Positions 15,946 through 24,554 are shown, counted from the first letter of the stretch. The stretch: 64,000 bases of DNA from Micromonospora sp. NBC_00421 (GCF_036017915.1 NZ_CP107929.1:4468001-4532000), one strand, 5' to 3'. A program made the numbers and translations. The notes: generated by a model not told the origin, from the sequence alone.

Positions 15946-16271
15946 TGACCCGAGGTCGAACCGTCCACGGCTACGTCCAGTTCCGGGACGGCAGCCGCAT
16001 CCCCTACCCGGTCCCGCCTAACACCTTCGACCCGCGGTACATCGCCTGCACCCAGCACCGAGTCGCCTGCGACTGCCGCGAGGCGGAGCTGGCCGAGGAC
16101 CGCGCGGACCTCAACGCCGAGCTGAAGAGCCTCCGGGAGGTGTTCCGGCGGGTGCTCGGCGACCACCCGAACGGCTGCATGTGCACCGGCTGTCAGGTCT
16201 TCCGCGAGTCCCGCCTGCACTTCCTCATCGACGACACCCTGCCCGGACCCATGGAGAAGACCAATGTCTGA
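15945..16271 (+). CDS. Cys-rich phage protein (108 aa)
   Basis: ATG 15945 overlaps the exonuclease TGA by one base. Cys and His clusters occur at ACTQHRVACDCREAE and GCMCTGCQVF, which suggests metal binding. A charged helix lies between them (EDRADLNAELKSLREVFRRV). It sits between the exonuclease and annealing genes and overlaps the latter by 8 bases, so it may belong to the recombination complex. Function unknown. Confidence 0.65.
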   Translation: MTRGRTVHGYVQFRDGSRIPYPVPPNTFDPRYIACTQHRVACDCREAELAEDRADLNAELKSLREVFRRVLGDHPNGCMCTGCQVFRESRLHFLIDDTLPGPMEKTNV

Positions 16272-17106
16272 CATCGCCATCCGCACCGACCAGCAGTTGC
16301 AGGTGCCCGCCGCCGGCCAGCCCGGCACCGCCGCCCTCGCCGAGTGGGCCGTGGCCGCCGACGCCGCGTACCGGCTCGCCGAGGGTCTCTGCTCCACCCA
16401 GTTCGCCCCCGTCGCGTACAAGGGCAAGCCTCAGGAGGCCGCCGCGGCGATCCTCGCCGGTGCCGAGGTCGGCCTGTCCCCGCTCGCCTCCCTGCGGGCG
16501 TTCGACAACATCCAGGGCACCCCCGCCCCGAAGGCGCTCACCCTGCGGGCCATCGCCCAGGGCCTCGGCCACGAGGTGAAGATCCTCGAATCCACGAACG
16601 AGCGGGCCGTCGTCGCCGGCCGCCGCCGCGGTGACACCGACTGGCAGACGTCCACCTGGGACCTCGACCGGGCCCGCGCCATGGGACTGCTCGGCAAGGA
16701 CCAGTGGAAGCGGCAACCCGCCGCGATGCTGGTCGCCCGCGGCACCGCCGAGGTGTGCCGGTGGATCGCCTCCGACGCGATCATGGGCATGCCGTACACC
16801 GCCGAGGAGATCCGCGACCAAGGCGTCACCGCCGTCGCCGGCCGGCCCGCGCCCCGGATCGTGTCCGCCGCTGATTTCCTGCCCGCCGACGAGCCGGCGC
16901 CGGCCGCCATCGAGGCCACCGCCGAACCGGCCGACCCGCAGCCCGGCGAACCGCTCACCGTCGACGACGTCCTCGCCGAGATCGACGCCGCCGACACCCA
17001 GGCCCGCCTCGACGAGATCAAGGCCCTCTGCCTGGGGGCCCGCATCCGCGACCCGCAGGTCACCGCCGCCTGGTCCGCCCGCTCCCACCAGATCGCCCAG
17101 GCCTGA
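16264..17106 (+). CDS. recT: RecT-family single-strand annealing protein
   Basis: A 280-residue protein with the RecT core: LAEGLCSTQFAPVAYKGKPQ, EAAAAILAGAEVGLSPLASL, RAFDNIQGTPAPKALTLRAI, then QRPAAMLVARG-like (KRQPAAMLVARGTAEVCRWI) and MGMPYTAEEI. The C-terminal part (after about 200) is an acidic Pro/Ala linker and a small helical domain. It anneals complementary single strands made by the RecE-like nuclease. Together with the resolvase at 20 kb this gives a phage-encoded recombination set. Confidence 0.9.
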   Translation: MSDIAIRTDQQLQVPAAGQPGTAALAEWAVAADAAYRLAEGLCSTQFAPVAYKGKPQEAAAAILAGAEVGLSPLASLRAFDNIQGTPAPKALTLRAIAQGLGHEVKILESTNERAVVAGRRRGDTDWQTSTWDLDRARAMGLLGKDQWKRQPAAMLVARGTAEVCRWIASDAIMGMPYTAEEIRDQGVTAVAGRPAPRIVSAADFLPADEPAPAAIEATAEPADPQPGEPLTVDDVLAEIDAADTQARLDEIKALCLGARIRDPQVTAAWSARSHQIAQA

Positions 17107-17204
17107 TGGCCGGCCCTGACACCGGAACCGGCCGGGACACCCGCGCTCACGTCGCGGCAGGGCGCCACCCACACGACCAGGACACGCACAACCAGGGGGA
17201 CCTG

Positions 17205-17693
17205 ATGCACCAGACGCACAGCACCAACGAGGTCCACGCCCTGCCCTACGCCGACGCCGCCCAGCGGGCCGTCGCAGCCCTCACCGGTGGCCAGGAGACG
17301 TTCACCCGGGACCAGGTCGCCTACCTCACCGCCCTGGCCTTCCAGATGGGTGTCGCCGCCGCCGAGCCCCAGCCCGCCCCGGCCGTCGAGGACATGGCCT
17401 ATCAGGCGGGCTACACCGACGGCGTCAACGACGGCCATGAAGGTGCGCTCGGCGAAGTGTGGGAAGACCTCCGGTTCGCGTTCAGCGGGCCACGCCGGAA
17501 GGCCCGCAGGGGCACCCGCGGCAACCTCACCGCCGCCGACGCCCTCTGGTGGCACCACCGGGCCGTCGACCAGCGGGACGCCCGCCGCGCCGCCGACCGG
17601 GCTCGGCCGAACGTCCACGACCATCCCGGCGGCCCGGTGGATTGGGAGACCGGTCGGCCTATCCCCACCCAGCAGCTCCGGAGCGTCGCGTGA
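17205..17693 (+). CDS. Phage protein of unknown function (162 aa)
   Basis: ATG 17205 is chosen because AGGGGGAC sits just upstream; an in-frame ATG at 17106 has no such site. Near residues 60-75 lies VEDMAYQAGYTDGVNDGHEG and a basic central part (GPRRKARRGTRG). No family is recognised. It overlaps the helicase-like gene by 4 bases. Confidence 0.6.
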   Translation: MHQTHSTNEVHALPYADAAQRAVAALTGGQETFTRDQVAYLTALAFQMGVAAAEPQPAPAVEDMAYQAGYTDGVNDGHEGALGEVWEDLRFAFSGPRRKARRGTRGNLTAADALWWHHRAVDQRDARRAADRARPNVHDHPGGPVDWETGRPIPTQQLRSVA

Positions 17694-19435
17694 CCAGCGA
17701 ACGACAGCAGCACCTGACGGTCGTCGGCAAGGCCGAGAGCGACACCGCCCGACGCGCCCGCGAAACCCACGAACGGCACCTCGCCAAGCAGGCTGAGAAG
17801 GTCGAGAGGGCGAAGAAGGCCGAGAACCGCCGCGCCGAGATCAAGGCTCGCGCCGACCAGCTCGCCGCCAACGGCCAGCCGCGGGTGCACCTCGACACCG
17901 ACCCGGCGGCCATCCGCGCCATCGCCACCGCCATCGACGACGGTGCCATCCCCGACACCTACGTCCGCGCCGGCACCGTCGTCGTCGTCGAAAGCCCGTC
18001 CGGGGCCATCGCCACCGACGACGACCCCACGCAGATCATCACCATCGTCGACCAGACCCGCCTCGCCCGGCTGCTCGCCGACCACACCTTCACCTACGAG
18101 TTGGTCAAGGAGAAGCTCGCCGACGGCGACACCGAACTGGTCGAGACCGAAGCCACCCCGAAGGGGCACGTCGCCGCCGCAGCCCTGTCGTCGGCGCACT
18201 GGCCGAAGCTGGCCCCGCTCAACGGCATCGTCACCACCCCCGTGTTCCGGCCCGACGACGGCAGCCTCGTCCAGACCCCCGGCTATGACCCGGCCACCGG
18301 CCTGATCTACGCGCCGAAGCTGCCCCTTCAGGTGGTCCCGGACAGGCCCACCAGCGAGCAGCTCACCGCCGCCCGACGGTTCATCATCGACGAGCTGCTC
18401 GCTGACTTCCCCTGGGTCGGGCCGTCCCGCGCCAACTACCTCGGGATGCTCGTCGCCCCTCTGCTGCGCCCGTTCCTCGGCGGGGTGCCGGTGCCCCTGG
18501 CTGCGGTCGACGCCACCTCACCGGCGACCGGCAAGAGCCTGCTCACCACCATCATGACCAAGGTCTTCTCCGGGTATACCCGGCCCTGGGTCGGCGACGA
18601 CGTCGAGCTGCGGAAGGTCATCACCTCAATCCTCGTCGACAAGGGCGGGGCGGTCGTCTGCCTCGACAACGTGGGCAAGGCCGAGAACGTGGACCAGCCG
18701 ACCCTCGCCGCGCTGCTGACCGCCACCGTGTGGTCTGACCGCATCCTTGGCGTGTCCACCACTGTGCGGGTGCCCAACGACCGGGTCTGGTTCGTCACCG
18801 GCAACAGCCTGTCCATCGGCGGCGACATCGCCTCCCGGACCGTGCTGATCCGCCTCGACGCGCAGATGCCCAACCCGGCGATGCGCCCACCGAGCAAGTT
18901 CGTCCTCGGCGACCTTGAGGAGTGGCTCGGCGACCCGGTCAACCGGGCAACGGTCCTGTACCACCTGCTGGTCCTGGTCCGCGGCTGGATCGTCGCCGGC
19001 GCCCACCGGGTGGAGACGCCGATGCGGACGTTCACCCCCTGGGCGTCGGCGACCGCCGGGTTCCTGGACTGGCTGCGGGAGCCGGGGTTCATGACGAACA
19101 GCGGCAGCTTGCACGAGGTCGACGAGGAAGAGGCCCAGTACGGGGCGTTCTACTCCCGCTGGCACGAGCTGTTCGGCGACGAGCAGCTCACCTCCAAGCG
19201 GCTGCACGACTCCACGACACCGGGGATCGACGGCCGGGAGTGGAAGGGCACCTTCCTGGTGCGGCGGAAGGACGGCCAGGTCCCGTCGGCGGTGGGCCTG
19301 GGGAAGATGCTCTCCGCCGAGCGGGGCCGCTACCGGGGCGGGTTCCGGCTCAACGGCTTCTACGACACCGACACGAAGGTGTGGTCGTACTCGGTGACGC
19401 CGATGGCCGCCGGGGTGCCGGAGGGGGCGCAGTGA
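17690..19435 (+). CDS. Phage replication helicase/primase-type ATPase
   Basis: A 581-residue protein from GTG 17690. The first 90 residues are a charged coiled-coil. The ATPase core has a Walker A at about 277-283 (SPATGKS), Walker B at about 320-326 (GGAVVCLDNV), a sensor (WFVTGNSLSIGGD) and an Arg-finger region (IASRTVLIRLDAQMPNP). This order matches SF3-like or plasmid/phage helicase ATPases annotated near primases. The C-terminal wHTH-like part (MLSAERGRYRGGFRLNGFY) may bind DNA. The repeat array beginning 15 bases after the stop is a plausible binding site. It is the likely replication initiator or helicase. Confidence 0.8.
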   Translation: MTSERQQHLTVVGKAESDTARRARETHERHLAKQAEKVERAKKAENRRAEIKARADQLAANGQPRVHLDTDPAAIRAIATAIDDGAIPDTYVRAGTVVVVESPSGAIATDDDPTQIITIVDQTRLARLLADHTFTYELVKEKLADGDTELVETEATPKGHVAAAALSSAHWPKLAPLNGIVTTPVFRPDDGSLVQTPGYDPATGLIYAPKLPLQVVPDRPTSEQLTAARRFIIDELLADFPWVGPSRANYLGMLVAPLLRPFLGGVPVPLAAVDATSPATGKSLLTTIMTKVFSGYTRPWVGDDVELRKVITSILVDKGGAVVCLDNVGKAENVDQPTLAALLTATVWSDRILGVSTTVRVPNDRVWFVTGNSLSIGGDIASRTVLIRLDAQMPNPAMRPPSKFVLGDLEEWLGDPVNRATVLYHLLVLVRGWIVAGAHRVETPMRTFTPWASATAGFLDWLREPGFMTNSGSLHEVDEEEAQYGAFYSRWHELFGDEQLTSKRLHDSTTPGIDGREWKGTFLVRRKDGQVPSAVGLGKMLSAERGRYRGGFRLNGFYDTDTKVWSYSVTPMAAGVPEGAQ

Positions 19436-20016
19436 CGCCGCGCCGGGGTTCACGGGGGATAGGCGAGACCTACCCCCCGGGATCTGACACCCAACCCCCG
19501 TACGTCCCGGGGGATAGAACGGACACCTTTTCCTACCACCCGGAAAGGTCAACTTATGTTATGCCTGCTCACGGGCACAAATCCATCGACGTTACGGGTG
19601 ATCCGGGTGATAGAACGCTGATTTCAACCCCCCGGGACGTGCGCGAAGAAAAAACTCACACCCAAGACGCACCCTGTGACCCCATGTGTCCACGTTTAGA
19701 CCGTGCACTTTTTTCTACGCACCACGAGAAGGGTCTGAAACTACCCCCGGATCACCCGGAACCCCCGGCCCATCGATGCATTTGCCGCCCTGAGCAGCAC
19801 ATCGACCCGGCAAGCGCGCCGAACCTACCCCCCGGCGAGCCCGGAACTATCCCCCGGGAGCCCGAACCCGTCGGCCCTCTTGCCGCCAAGTACCTGGACC
19901 ACCTCGCAGCGCAACAGGCCGACGACGACCTCGCCGCCCGGCGCCGCGCCGTTCTCGGCCGCCTCGCCCGCGCCCACCACAGCAGCCCCCTCACCCCCGA
20001 GGAGCACAAGCCGTGA
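19432..20016 (+). CDS. Doubtful ORF overlying the repeat array; C-terminus may be real
   Basis: A 194-residue frame opens at GTG 19432 and overlaps the resolvase start by 4 bases. Most of it is made by the repeats at 19451-19858 and by unusually AT-rich tracts, and it lacks the codon pattern of neighbours. The last 45 residues (GPLAAKYLDHLAAQQADDDL, then ARRRAVLGRLARAHHSS) look like ordinary helical protein. A short product from an internal start, or no product, is as likely as the full ORF. Confidence 0.35.
   Translation: MTPRRGSRGIGETYPPGSDTQPPYVPGDRTDTFSYHPERSTYVMPAHGHKSIDVTGDPGDRTLISTPRDVREEKTHTQDAPCDPMCPRLDRALFSTHHEKGLKLPPDHPEPPAHRCICRPEQHIDPASAPNLPPGEPGTIPREPEPVGPLAAKYLDHLAAQQADDDLAARRRAVLGRLARAHHSSPLTPEEHKP
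19451..19858. repeat. Eight-copy CCCGGGGGATAG repeat array, candidate phage origin
   Basis: Copies or close variants lie at 19451-19462, 19470-19481 (reverse), 19506-19517 (exact), 19533-19543 (reverse, degenerate), 19603-19613, 19741-19750 (reverse), 19825-19835 (reverse) and 19847-19858 (reverse, exact). A sub-motif GATCCGGGTGAT occurs at 19600 and reversed at 19749. A-rich and T-rich tracts (GAAGAAAAAACTC near 19650, CACTTTTTTCTACG near 19710) lie in the middle and are out of place in this GC-rich DNA. Iterons plus an unwinding-prone stretch next to a helicase gene is the usual origin layout. Confidence 0.6.
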
Positions 20017-20531
20017 CCCAGCCCCGCGTCGTCGGACTCGACCTTTCCATGACCGCAACCGGCATCGCCTGGTGCGACAACACCACCTACACCGTCACGT
20101 CGAAGACCACCGGCGACCGGCGGCTCGTCGCCATCGTCGACGAGGTCGTCCGCGCCGTCGACGGCCGGAACATCGACCTGGTCGTCATCGAAGACCTGCC
20201 CACCCACGCCAAGGCCGCCGGCATCACCGGCATGGTCCACGGGGCCGTCCGCGGCTACCTGCTGCGCCTCGGCGTCCCCTACGCCCTCATTACCCCGGCC
20301 AGCCTCAAGAAGTACGCCACCGGCCGGGGCAACGCCGGCAAGCCCGAGATGGCCGTCGCCCTCTACAAGCGCCTCGGCCGCGAACTCGGCGACGACAACC
20401 AGGTCGACGCCCTCTGGCTTCGCGCCGCCGGCCTCGACCACCTCGGCCACCCACTCGTCGCCATGCCCGCCGCCCAGCGCGCCGCCCTCGACGCCGTCAC
20501 CTGGCCCGCCACCCAGCCCACGACCGCCTGA
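20013..20531 (+). CDS. RuvC-like Holliday junction resolvase
   Basis: This 172-residue RNase-H-fold nuclease starts at GTG 20013. Catalytic acids are visible in order: GLDLSMTATGIAW (D), IDLVVIEDLP (E), and a C-terminal pair DDNQVDALWL (D...D). SLKKYATGRGNAGK is the conserved middle segment. It would resolve branched DNA produced by RecE/RecT recombination and replication before packaging. It overlaps the preceding doubtful ORF and is followed after 10 bases by the next gene. Confidence 0.87.
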   Translation: MTQPRVVGLDLSMTATGIAWCDNTTYTVTSKTTGDRRLVAIVDEVVRAVDGRNIDLVVIEDLPTHAKAAGITGMVHGAVRGYLLRLGVPYALITPASLKKYATGRGNAGKPEMAVALYKRLGRELGDDNQVDALWLRAAGLDHLGHPLVAMPAAQRAALDAVTWPATQPTTA

Positions 20532-20541
20532 GGAGATCGCC

Positions 20542-21714
20542 GTGCCCGCCGCCGACCGGACCCTGCAGCTCATCGCCGACACCCTCGCCGCCACGGAGGC
20601 CCCCATGCCCGACCAGCCCCGCACCGACGACCGCATCCCGCTGCGAACCACCGAGCTGTCCACCGCCGGCCTGCTCGACCACGTCACCCGCGACCGCGAC
20701 GAAGCACGCACCGACCTCGGCCAGGCCCTCGCGCAGCTCACCGACGCCTGGGCCGCCCTCAACGCCGCCGGCTACGCCCACCCCGTCGCCTCGGTGGCCG
20801 ACCTGATCCGGCAGTGCGCCGCCGACCGGGACGCCGCAGTCAGCCGGCTCAACCACACTCGCACCACCGCCCACAAGCTGGAGGTCGAGCGCGACGACCT
20901 GCGCATCCAGCTCGGCCGCGCCGAGGGCGACAACCGGGCCATGATGCGCGACCGCGACGAGGTGATCGCCGAGCGCGACAAGGCCCGCGCCCAGCTGGCC
21001 GACGCCCGCGCCGACACCCACCGCGACATCGCCCGCCAGATCCGCATCCTCGCCGACGACCCCACCGTGCTCCGCTGGTGGCTCGACACCTGCGACCCGA
21101 CCCCGACCGGGTTCGGAGAGCTGCTCGGCCACCTCGCCGAGAAGATCGGCAGAGGCGACACCACGCCGTCCCCCGGTTCCGGCCCGACCCGCGTGCACGA
21201 GCTGCCCGCCCTGGTCTTCAACGCCATCAGCCGCGCCTTGCAGGACGTCTGGCCGATCAGTGTGCCGCTGCCCGTGGTGCGGGAGCGGTGCACGGCAGCT
21301 GTCCTGGCGGCCTTGGACGCCGAGCCGACTCGGGCCGCACCGGAGCAGCCCGGCCACGACGACCAGTGCACCCCGCCCCTGTGCGCCGCCTGCGGCTGCT
21401 GGTGCCACGGCGTCGAGCAGGCCGTGGCGCAGATCGCCGCCGAAGCCGCCCAGCACCAGGCCGACGTGGCCGCCGGGCGCGTCGACGACCACCTCGGCGG
21501 CCCGCCCGCCGGCTACCACATCACCCGAGGCGCCGGACCCACCGACCTGGAGGCTGGCTGCCCCTGCGGCAAGGCACCCTGCGGCAGCGTCGACACCCGG
21601 CGGACCGACCCGGCGTGCGAGCAGCACCCGGCGGACCGGGCCCGGACGATGCGGCAGATGCACCTCGCCGACCAGTGCCCGGCCAACAACCCGGCCAACA
21701 CGCGGGAGGGCTGA
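20542..21714 (+). CDS. Coiled-coil phage protein with Cys-rich C-terminus (390 aa)
   Basis: GTG 20542 has GGAGATC upstream. Residues 45-170 are a long charged coiled-coil (DRDEARTDLGQALAQL, HKLEVERDDLRIQLGRAEGD, RDRDEVIAERDKARAQLADA). A central globular part includes VHELPALVFNAISRALQDVW. The C-terminal 120 residues have Cys and His clusters (CTPPLCAACGCWCHG and CPCGKAPCGSVD), likely zinc-binding. No family is recognised. Confidence 0.65.
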   Translation: MPAADRTLQLIADTLAATEAPMPDQPRTDDRIPLRTTELSTAGLLDHVTRDRDEARTDLGQALAQLTDAWAALNAAGYAHPVASVADLIRQCAADRDAAVSRLNHTRTTAHKLEVERDDLRIQLGRAEGDNRAMMRDRDEVIAERDKARAQLADARADTHRDIARQIRILADDPTVLRWWLDTCDPTPTGFGELLGHLAEKIGRGDTTPSPGSGPTRVHELPALVFNAISRALQDVWPISVPLPVVRERCTAAVLAALDAEPTRAAPEQPGHDDQCTPPLCAACGCWCHGVEQAVAQIAAEAAQHQADVAAGRVDDHLGGPPAGYHITRGAGPTDLEAGCPCGKAPCGSVDTRRTDPACEQHPADRARTMRQMHLADQCPANNPANTREG

Positions 21715-21717
21715 CCG

Positions 21718-21879
21718 GTGCCGCGCAACAACCGCTACGACCACCGCTGCGACTACTGCGGCCGGTACATGCCCTGGGCGTGGGTGTCGACCTGGAACTG
21801 CTTCGCCGGCTACGCCAAGGGCTGGTGCCAGCGCCTCGCCTGCGGTCGGGCCGCCGACCGGGACCAGGGCCTCGCGTGA
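21718..21879 (+). CDS. Small Cys-rich zinc-ribbon-like protein (53 aa)
   Basis: GTG 21718 begins 4 bases after the previous stop. The protein reads RCDYCGRYMPWAWVS, WNCFAGYAKGWCQRLACGRA. Two CxxC-like groups with many Trp suggest a small zinc ribbon. It is too short to be assigned. It overlaps the next gene by 4 bases. Confidence 0.6.
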   Translation: MPRNNRYDHRCDYCGRYMPWAWVSTWNCFAGYAKGWCQRLACGRAADRDQGLA

Positions 21880-22058
21880 TCCGCCGCCTGCTGGCCGTCC
21901 TCGCCGCCGCACTGGTGGCGGGGACGGCCGCCACCCTCGGCCTCGCCGCAGCCGCCGACGCCTGGACCCAAGACGGCGCGGTCGTCCTCGTCGCCCTCGC
22001 CGCTGTGTGGCTGCCCTGCACCATCGTCGCCACCCTCACCACCCGGAGGACCCGGTGA
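21876..22058 (+). CDS. Small two-span membrane protein (60 aa)
   Basis: GTG 21876 overlaps the previous stop. Two hydrophobic stretches (LLAVLAAALVAGTAATLGLA and GAVVLVALAAVWLPCTIVAT) are separated by a short polar loop, and the tail is basic (TTRRTR). Function unknown; it overlaps the next gene by 4 bases. Confidence 0.6.
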   Translation: MIRRLLAVLAAALVAGTAATLGLAAAADAWTQDGAVVLVALAAVWLPCTIVATLTTRRTR

Positions 22059-22288
22059 CCGGCCTGCTCACCAGCGACCAGGCCGCCGCCCTCATCGGCA
22101 TCAGCCGCCACCACGTGCCCGCCTGGACCGCCGCCCGACGCATCCACCGGGTAGCGGACGGCCGCCGCTACCTGTACCCCGCCGCTGCCATCCGCGCCGC
22201 ACTCGCACCCCGGCCCGCACTCGCCGCCGAGGTGCAGGCCGTCCGCTTCACGCGCTTCGTCCGCAACCCGCTCAACCGCGTCGCCTGA
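22055..22288 (+). CDS. Small helix-turn-helix protein (77 aa)
   Basis: GTG 22055 overlaps the previous stop. LLTSDQAAALIGISRHHVPA, then RIHRVADGRRYLYPAAAIRA, is the MerR/excisionase-type winged-helix pattern (HTH_17). It is a second Xis-like protein in the prophage; it could be a regulator of the middle operon rather than an excisionase. Confidence 0.7.
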   Translation: MTGLLTSDQAAALIGISRHHVPAWTAARRIHRVADGRRYLYPAAAIRAALAPRPALAAEVQAVRFTRFVRNPLNRVA

Positions 22289-22297
22289 GGAGCCCCG

Positions 22298-22996
22298 TTG
22301 ACCCCGCACCACCTGCACGCCACCGCCGCCGCCGACTCCCTCGCGGACGCCCTCGCCCGCCTGGAGGCCCGCGCCAAGGCTGCCCTCGCCGCCGCCCGCG
22401 ACGGCGACCGAGGCAGCATCGAGATCAGCATCCCCAGCCAGGTGTTCGGCCGCCGTCACGGCCTCGGCGGGCACGGCGACCCGGTTGCCGACCTGGCCAT
22501 CGGCGCGTGGGCCCCGCGCCGGCCCGACCCCAACGCCGCAGCCCTCGGGGACCTCCTCCGCGCCCTGGACCCCGTCGCCGGCACGCTCCCCGGTGCGCCC
22601 GGCATGGACCCGGTCACCCGCATCCGCCGAGCCATCCCCGGCATGAGCCCCCACGCCGCCCAGCGGACCGCTGAGGCCCTCACGGTGCTCGACCAGTCCG
22701 CACGGAGGGTCCTCGGCATCGGGGCCGCCCGCGCGCCCCTCAGCGGCTCCGTCCCGCCCCGCTGCCCCGCCTGCCACGCCCGCACCCTCACCGTCCAGAC
22801 CGCCGGCCCCGAGGACGCCTGGACCGTCGTGTGCGACGGCACCCGGCCGCCCGGCGGACCCCACCGGCCGTGCCTGTGCACCGGCACCGGATGCCCGTGC
22901 GGGATGCCCGGGGCTGTGGAGGGCGTGGCGCACATCTGGCCCCGGGCCGCCGTCCTCGGTGCGGCCGCGGGGGCCGTGCCGAGCCCGACCAACTGA
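22298..22996 (+). CDS. Phage protein with zinc-ribbon C-terminus (232 aa)
   Basis: The start is a TTG at 22298 preceded by TGAGGAG at good spacing. Residues 1-60 are helical. A Cys module occurs near residue 150-205 (RCPACHARTLTVQ, VVCDGTRPPGGPHRPCLCTG, GCPCGMPG). No family is recognised. TTG as start is unusual in this operon, but no in-frame ATG or GTG fits the ribosome site. Confidence 0.6.
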   Translation: MTPHHLHATAAADSLADALARLEARAKAALAAARDGDRGSIEISIPSQVFGRRHGLGGHGDPVADLAIGAWAPRRPDPNAAALGDLLRALDPVAGTLPGAPGMDPVTRIRRAIPGMSPHAAQRTAEALTVLDQSARRVLGIGAARAPLSGSVPPRCPACHARTLTVQTAGPEDAWTVVCDGTRPPGGPHRPCLCTGTGCPCGMPGAVEGVAHIWPRAAVLGAAAGAVPSPTN

Positions 22997-23018
22997 CCAC
23001 CGACCGAAGGAGAGATCC

Positions 23019-23288
23019 GTGCCCACCGAAGTCCCGACCGGCTCCGACTACGTCCGCGCCGTCGCACAAGCACTCATCGCCCGAGGCGTCGCCCTCAACC
23101 TCGCCGAGGCCGACCTCGATGAGGAGCAGTGCAACATCCCCACCGCCCACGGTGAATGGCTGCGCTGGCTCGACGACCCCGAGCACGGCTGGCACACCAC
23201 CGACGACCGGGGCCGCCGCACCGCACCGATCTGCGCCCCGGACACCCCGGTCGAGGAGGCCGCCCGGATCCTCGCCAGCTACGTCTGA
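23019..23288 (+). CDS. Small phage protein of unknown function (89 aa)
   Basis: GTG 23019 has AAGGAGAG 6 bases upstream, preferred over an in-frame ATG at 22959 inside the previous gene. The protein is acidic (LNLAEADLDEEQCNIPTAHG, WLRWLDDPEHGWHTTDD). No family is recognised. Confidence 0.6.
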   Translation: MPTEVPTGSDYVRAVAQALIARGVALNLAEADLDEEQCNIPTAHGEWLRWLDDPEHGWHTTDDRGRRTAPICAPDTPVEEAARILASYV

Positions 23289-23345
23289 CCCGTCCGGCCC
23301 GGGGTGCACGCGCGCCCCGGGCCACCCGACCCGAGAGGACCGACC

Positions 23346-23690
23346 GTGACCGACCTGCCCGCCCACGTAGGCCGCCGCACCGACGACGAGACCGGCTACG
23401 CCCTCGTCTGCAACGCCACCCCCGACGGCAACCCGCACACCGACCCGATCTGCGGCCAGCCCGCCACACACCACCTCCGGTGGGAGGAGCGCACGACCGA
23501 GAACGGCTTCGCCTGCGACGAGCACCTCGGCTTCGCGCTCAACTTCGGGCCGTACGACGTCCACGGAGTGGAGGACTCGGCGTGCGGCATGCCCGGAGCC
23601 CACTGGGTCACCGGCCGGCCGTCGCACTGCGCCATGACGGTGCTCGACGAAGAGCCGGCCCTGGTCGGTGCCGCCGAGGCATGTCGCTGA
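23346..23690 (+). CDS. Phage protein of unknown function (114 aa)
   Basis: GTG 23346 follows GAGAGGACC. Cys/His pairs (VCNATPDGNP, ICGQPATHHLRWEE, CDEHLGFAL) suggest a small metal site. It is the last gene of the early operon before a strong hairpin. Function unknown. Confidence 0.6.
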   Translation: MTDLPAHVGRRTDDETGYALVCNATPDGNPHTDPICGQPATHHLRWEERTTENGFACDEHLGFALNFGPYDVHGVEDSACGMPGAHWVTGRPSHCAMTVLDEEPALVGAAEACR

Positions 23691-23733
23691 CGGACGGACC
23701 AGATAACTGCCACTATCGGCCGATTCCAGGGCT

Positions 23734-23757
23734 GTGCCACTTCCAACGAAGTGGCAC
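23734..23757. terminator. Perfect 10-bp hairpin ending the early operon
   Basis: GTGCCACTTC and GAAGTGGCAC flank a CAAC loop, 44 bases after the previous stop and 110 bases before the recombinase. No T tract follows. It could be a terminator or an operator. Short GGCCACAA-type repeats follow at about 23803-23836. Confidence 0.55.
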
Positions 23758-23867
23758 GGGCACGCAGAGCACGGAGCCACACACGCTCTGACCGCCCGAA
23801 CATCGGGCCACAAGTGGGGCCACAACTACAGGGCCAAAACCACATCACAGAACGGGATAGAGACACA

Positions 23868-24461
23868 GTGAGCGAACCACACGTCGGCATGGAACTCGGC
23901 TACGCCCGCGTCTCCACCACCAAGCAGCACCTCGACCGACAGATCGACGCCCTGGAGCAAGCCGGCATCCCCACCGACCGCATCTACGTCGACAAGAAGA
24001 CCGGCTCCACCGTCGACCGCGACGGCCTCAAGAAGCTCCTCGCCTACGTCCGCCCCGGCGACACCATCGTGGTCTACACCCTCGACCGCCTCGGCCGTAA
24101 CCTGCGCGAAGTGCTCAACCTCGTCCACGACCTCAACGACCGGGGCGTCCGCGTCCGCTCCCTGGCTGACCCGATGCCCATCGACACCAACGCCACCGGC
24201 ATGGGCCGCATCGCCTACCTGCTGCTGGTGATGATCGCCGAGATGGAACGCATCTTCACCGCCGAGCGCGCCGCGCACGCCCGCGCCGTCGCCCAGGCGC
24301 AAGGCCGCCAGGTCGGCCGACCAATGGCACACAGCCCCGCGCAGATCGAGCACGCCCGGCTGCTGCGAAAGAAGGGCGACAGCTTGTCTCAGATCACGAC
24401 GAAGACCGGAATTCCGAAGTCCTCACTGCGTCGATACCTCGCCAGCGAAACCGTGAAGTGA
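23868..24461 (+). CDS. Serine recombinase (resolvase/invertase family)
   Basis: A 197-residue small serine recombinase. GTG 23868 or ATG 23889 could start it; the domain begins [20 protein letters not shown] with the catalytic Ser in VST. The Arg motif [15 protein letters not shown] and the E helix [18 protein letters not shown] are intact. A C-terminal HTH ([20 protein letters not shown]) fits the Hin/Tn3-resolvase class. It is extra to the tyrosine integrase. It may resolve multimers of a plasmid-like circle, or may be a remnant of another element. No inverted crossover pair was evident nearby. Confidence 0.92.
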   Translation: MSEPHVGMELGYARVSTTKQHLDRQIDALEQAGIPTDRIYVDKKTGSTVDRDGLKKLLAYVRPGDTIVVYTLDRLGRNLREVLNLVHDLNDRGVRVRSLADPMPIDTNATGMGRIAYLLLVMIAEMERIFTAERAAHARAVAQAQGRQVGRPMAHSPAQIEHARLLRKKGDSLSQITTKTGIPKSSLRRYLASETVK

Positions 24462-24475
24462 CAGCCGAACCTGTC

Positions 24476-24512
24476 GCACCCGCCTGGGATCATGAAGGAC
24501 CCCGGCGGGTGC
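24476..24512 (+). terminator. Hairpin after the serine recombinase
   Basis: GCACCCGCC pairs with GGCGGGTGC, extended inside by GGG/CCC, 15 bases after the stop. Confidence 0.55.
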
Positions 24513-24554
24513 TCGAACACCCCCGGGGCGTGGCCAACCTGATGAGAGGTCGAC

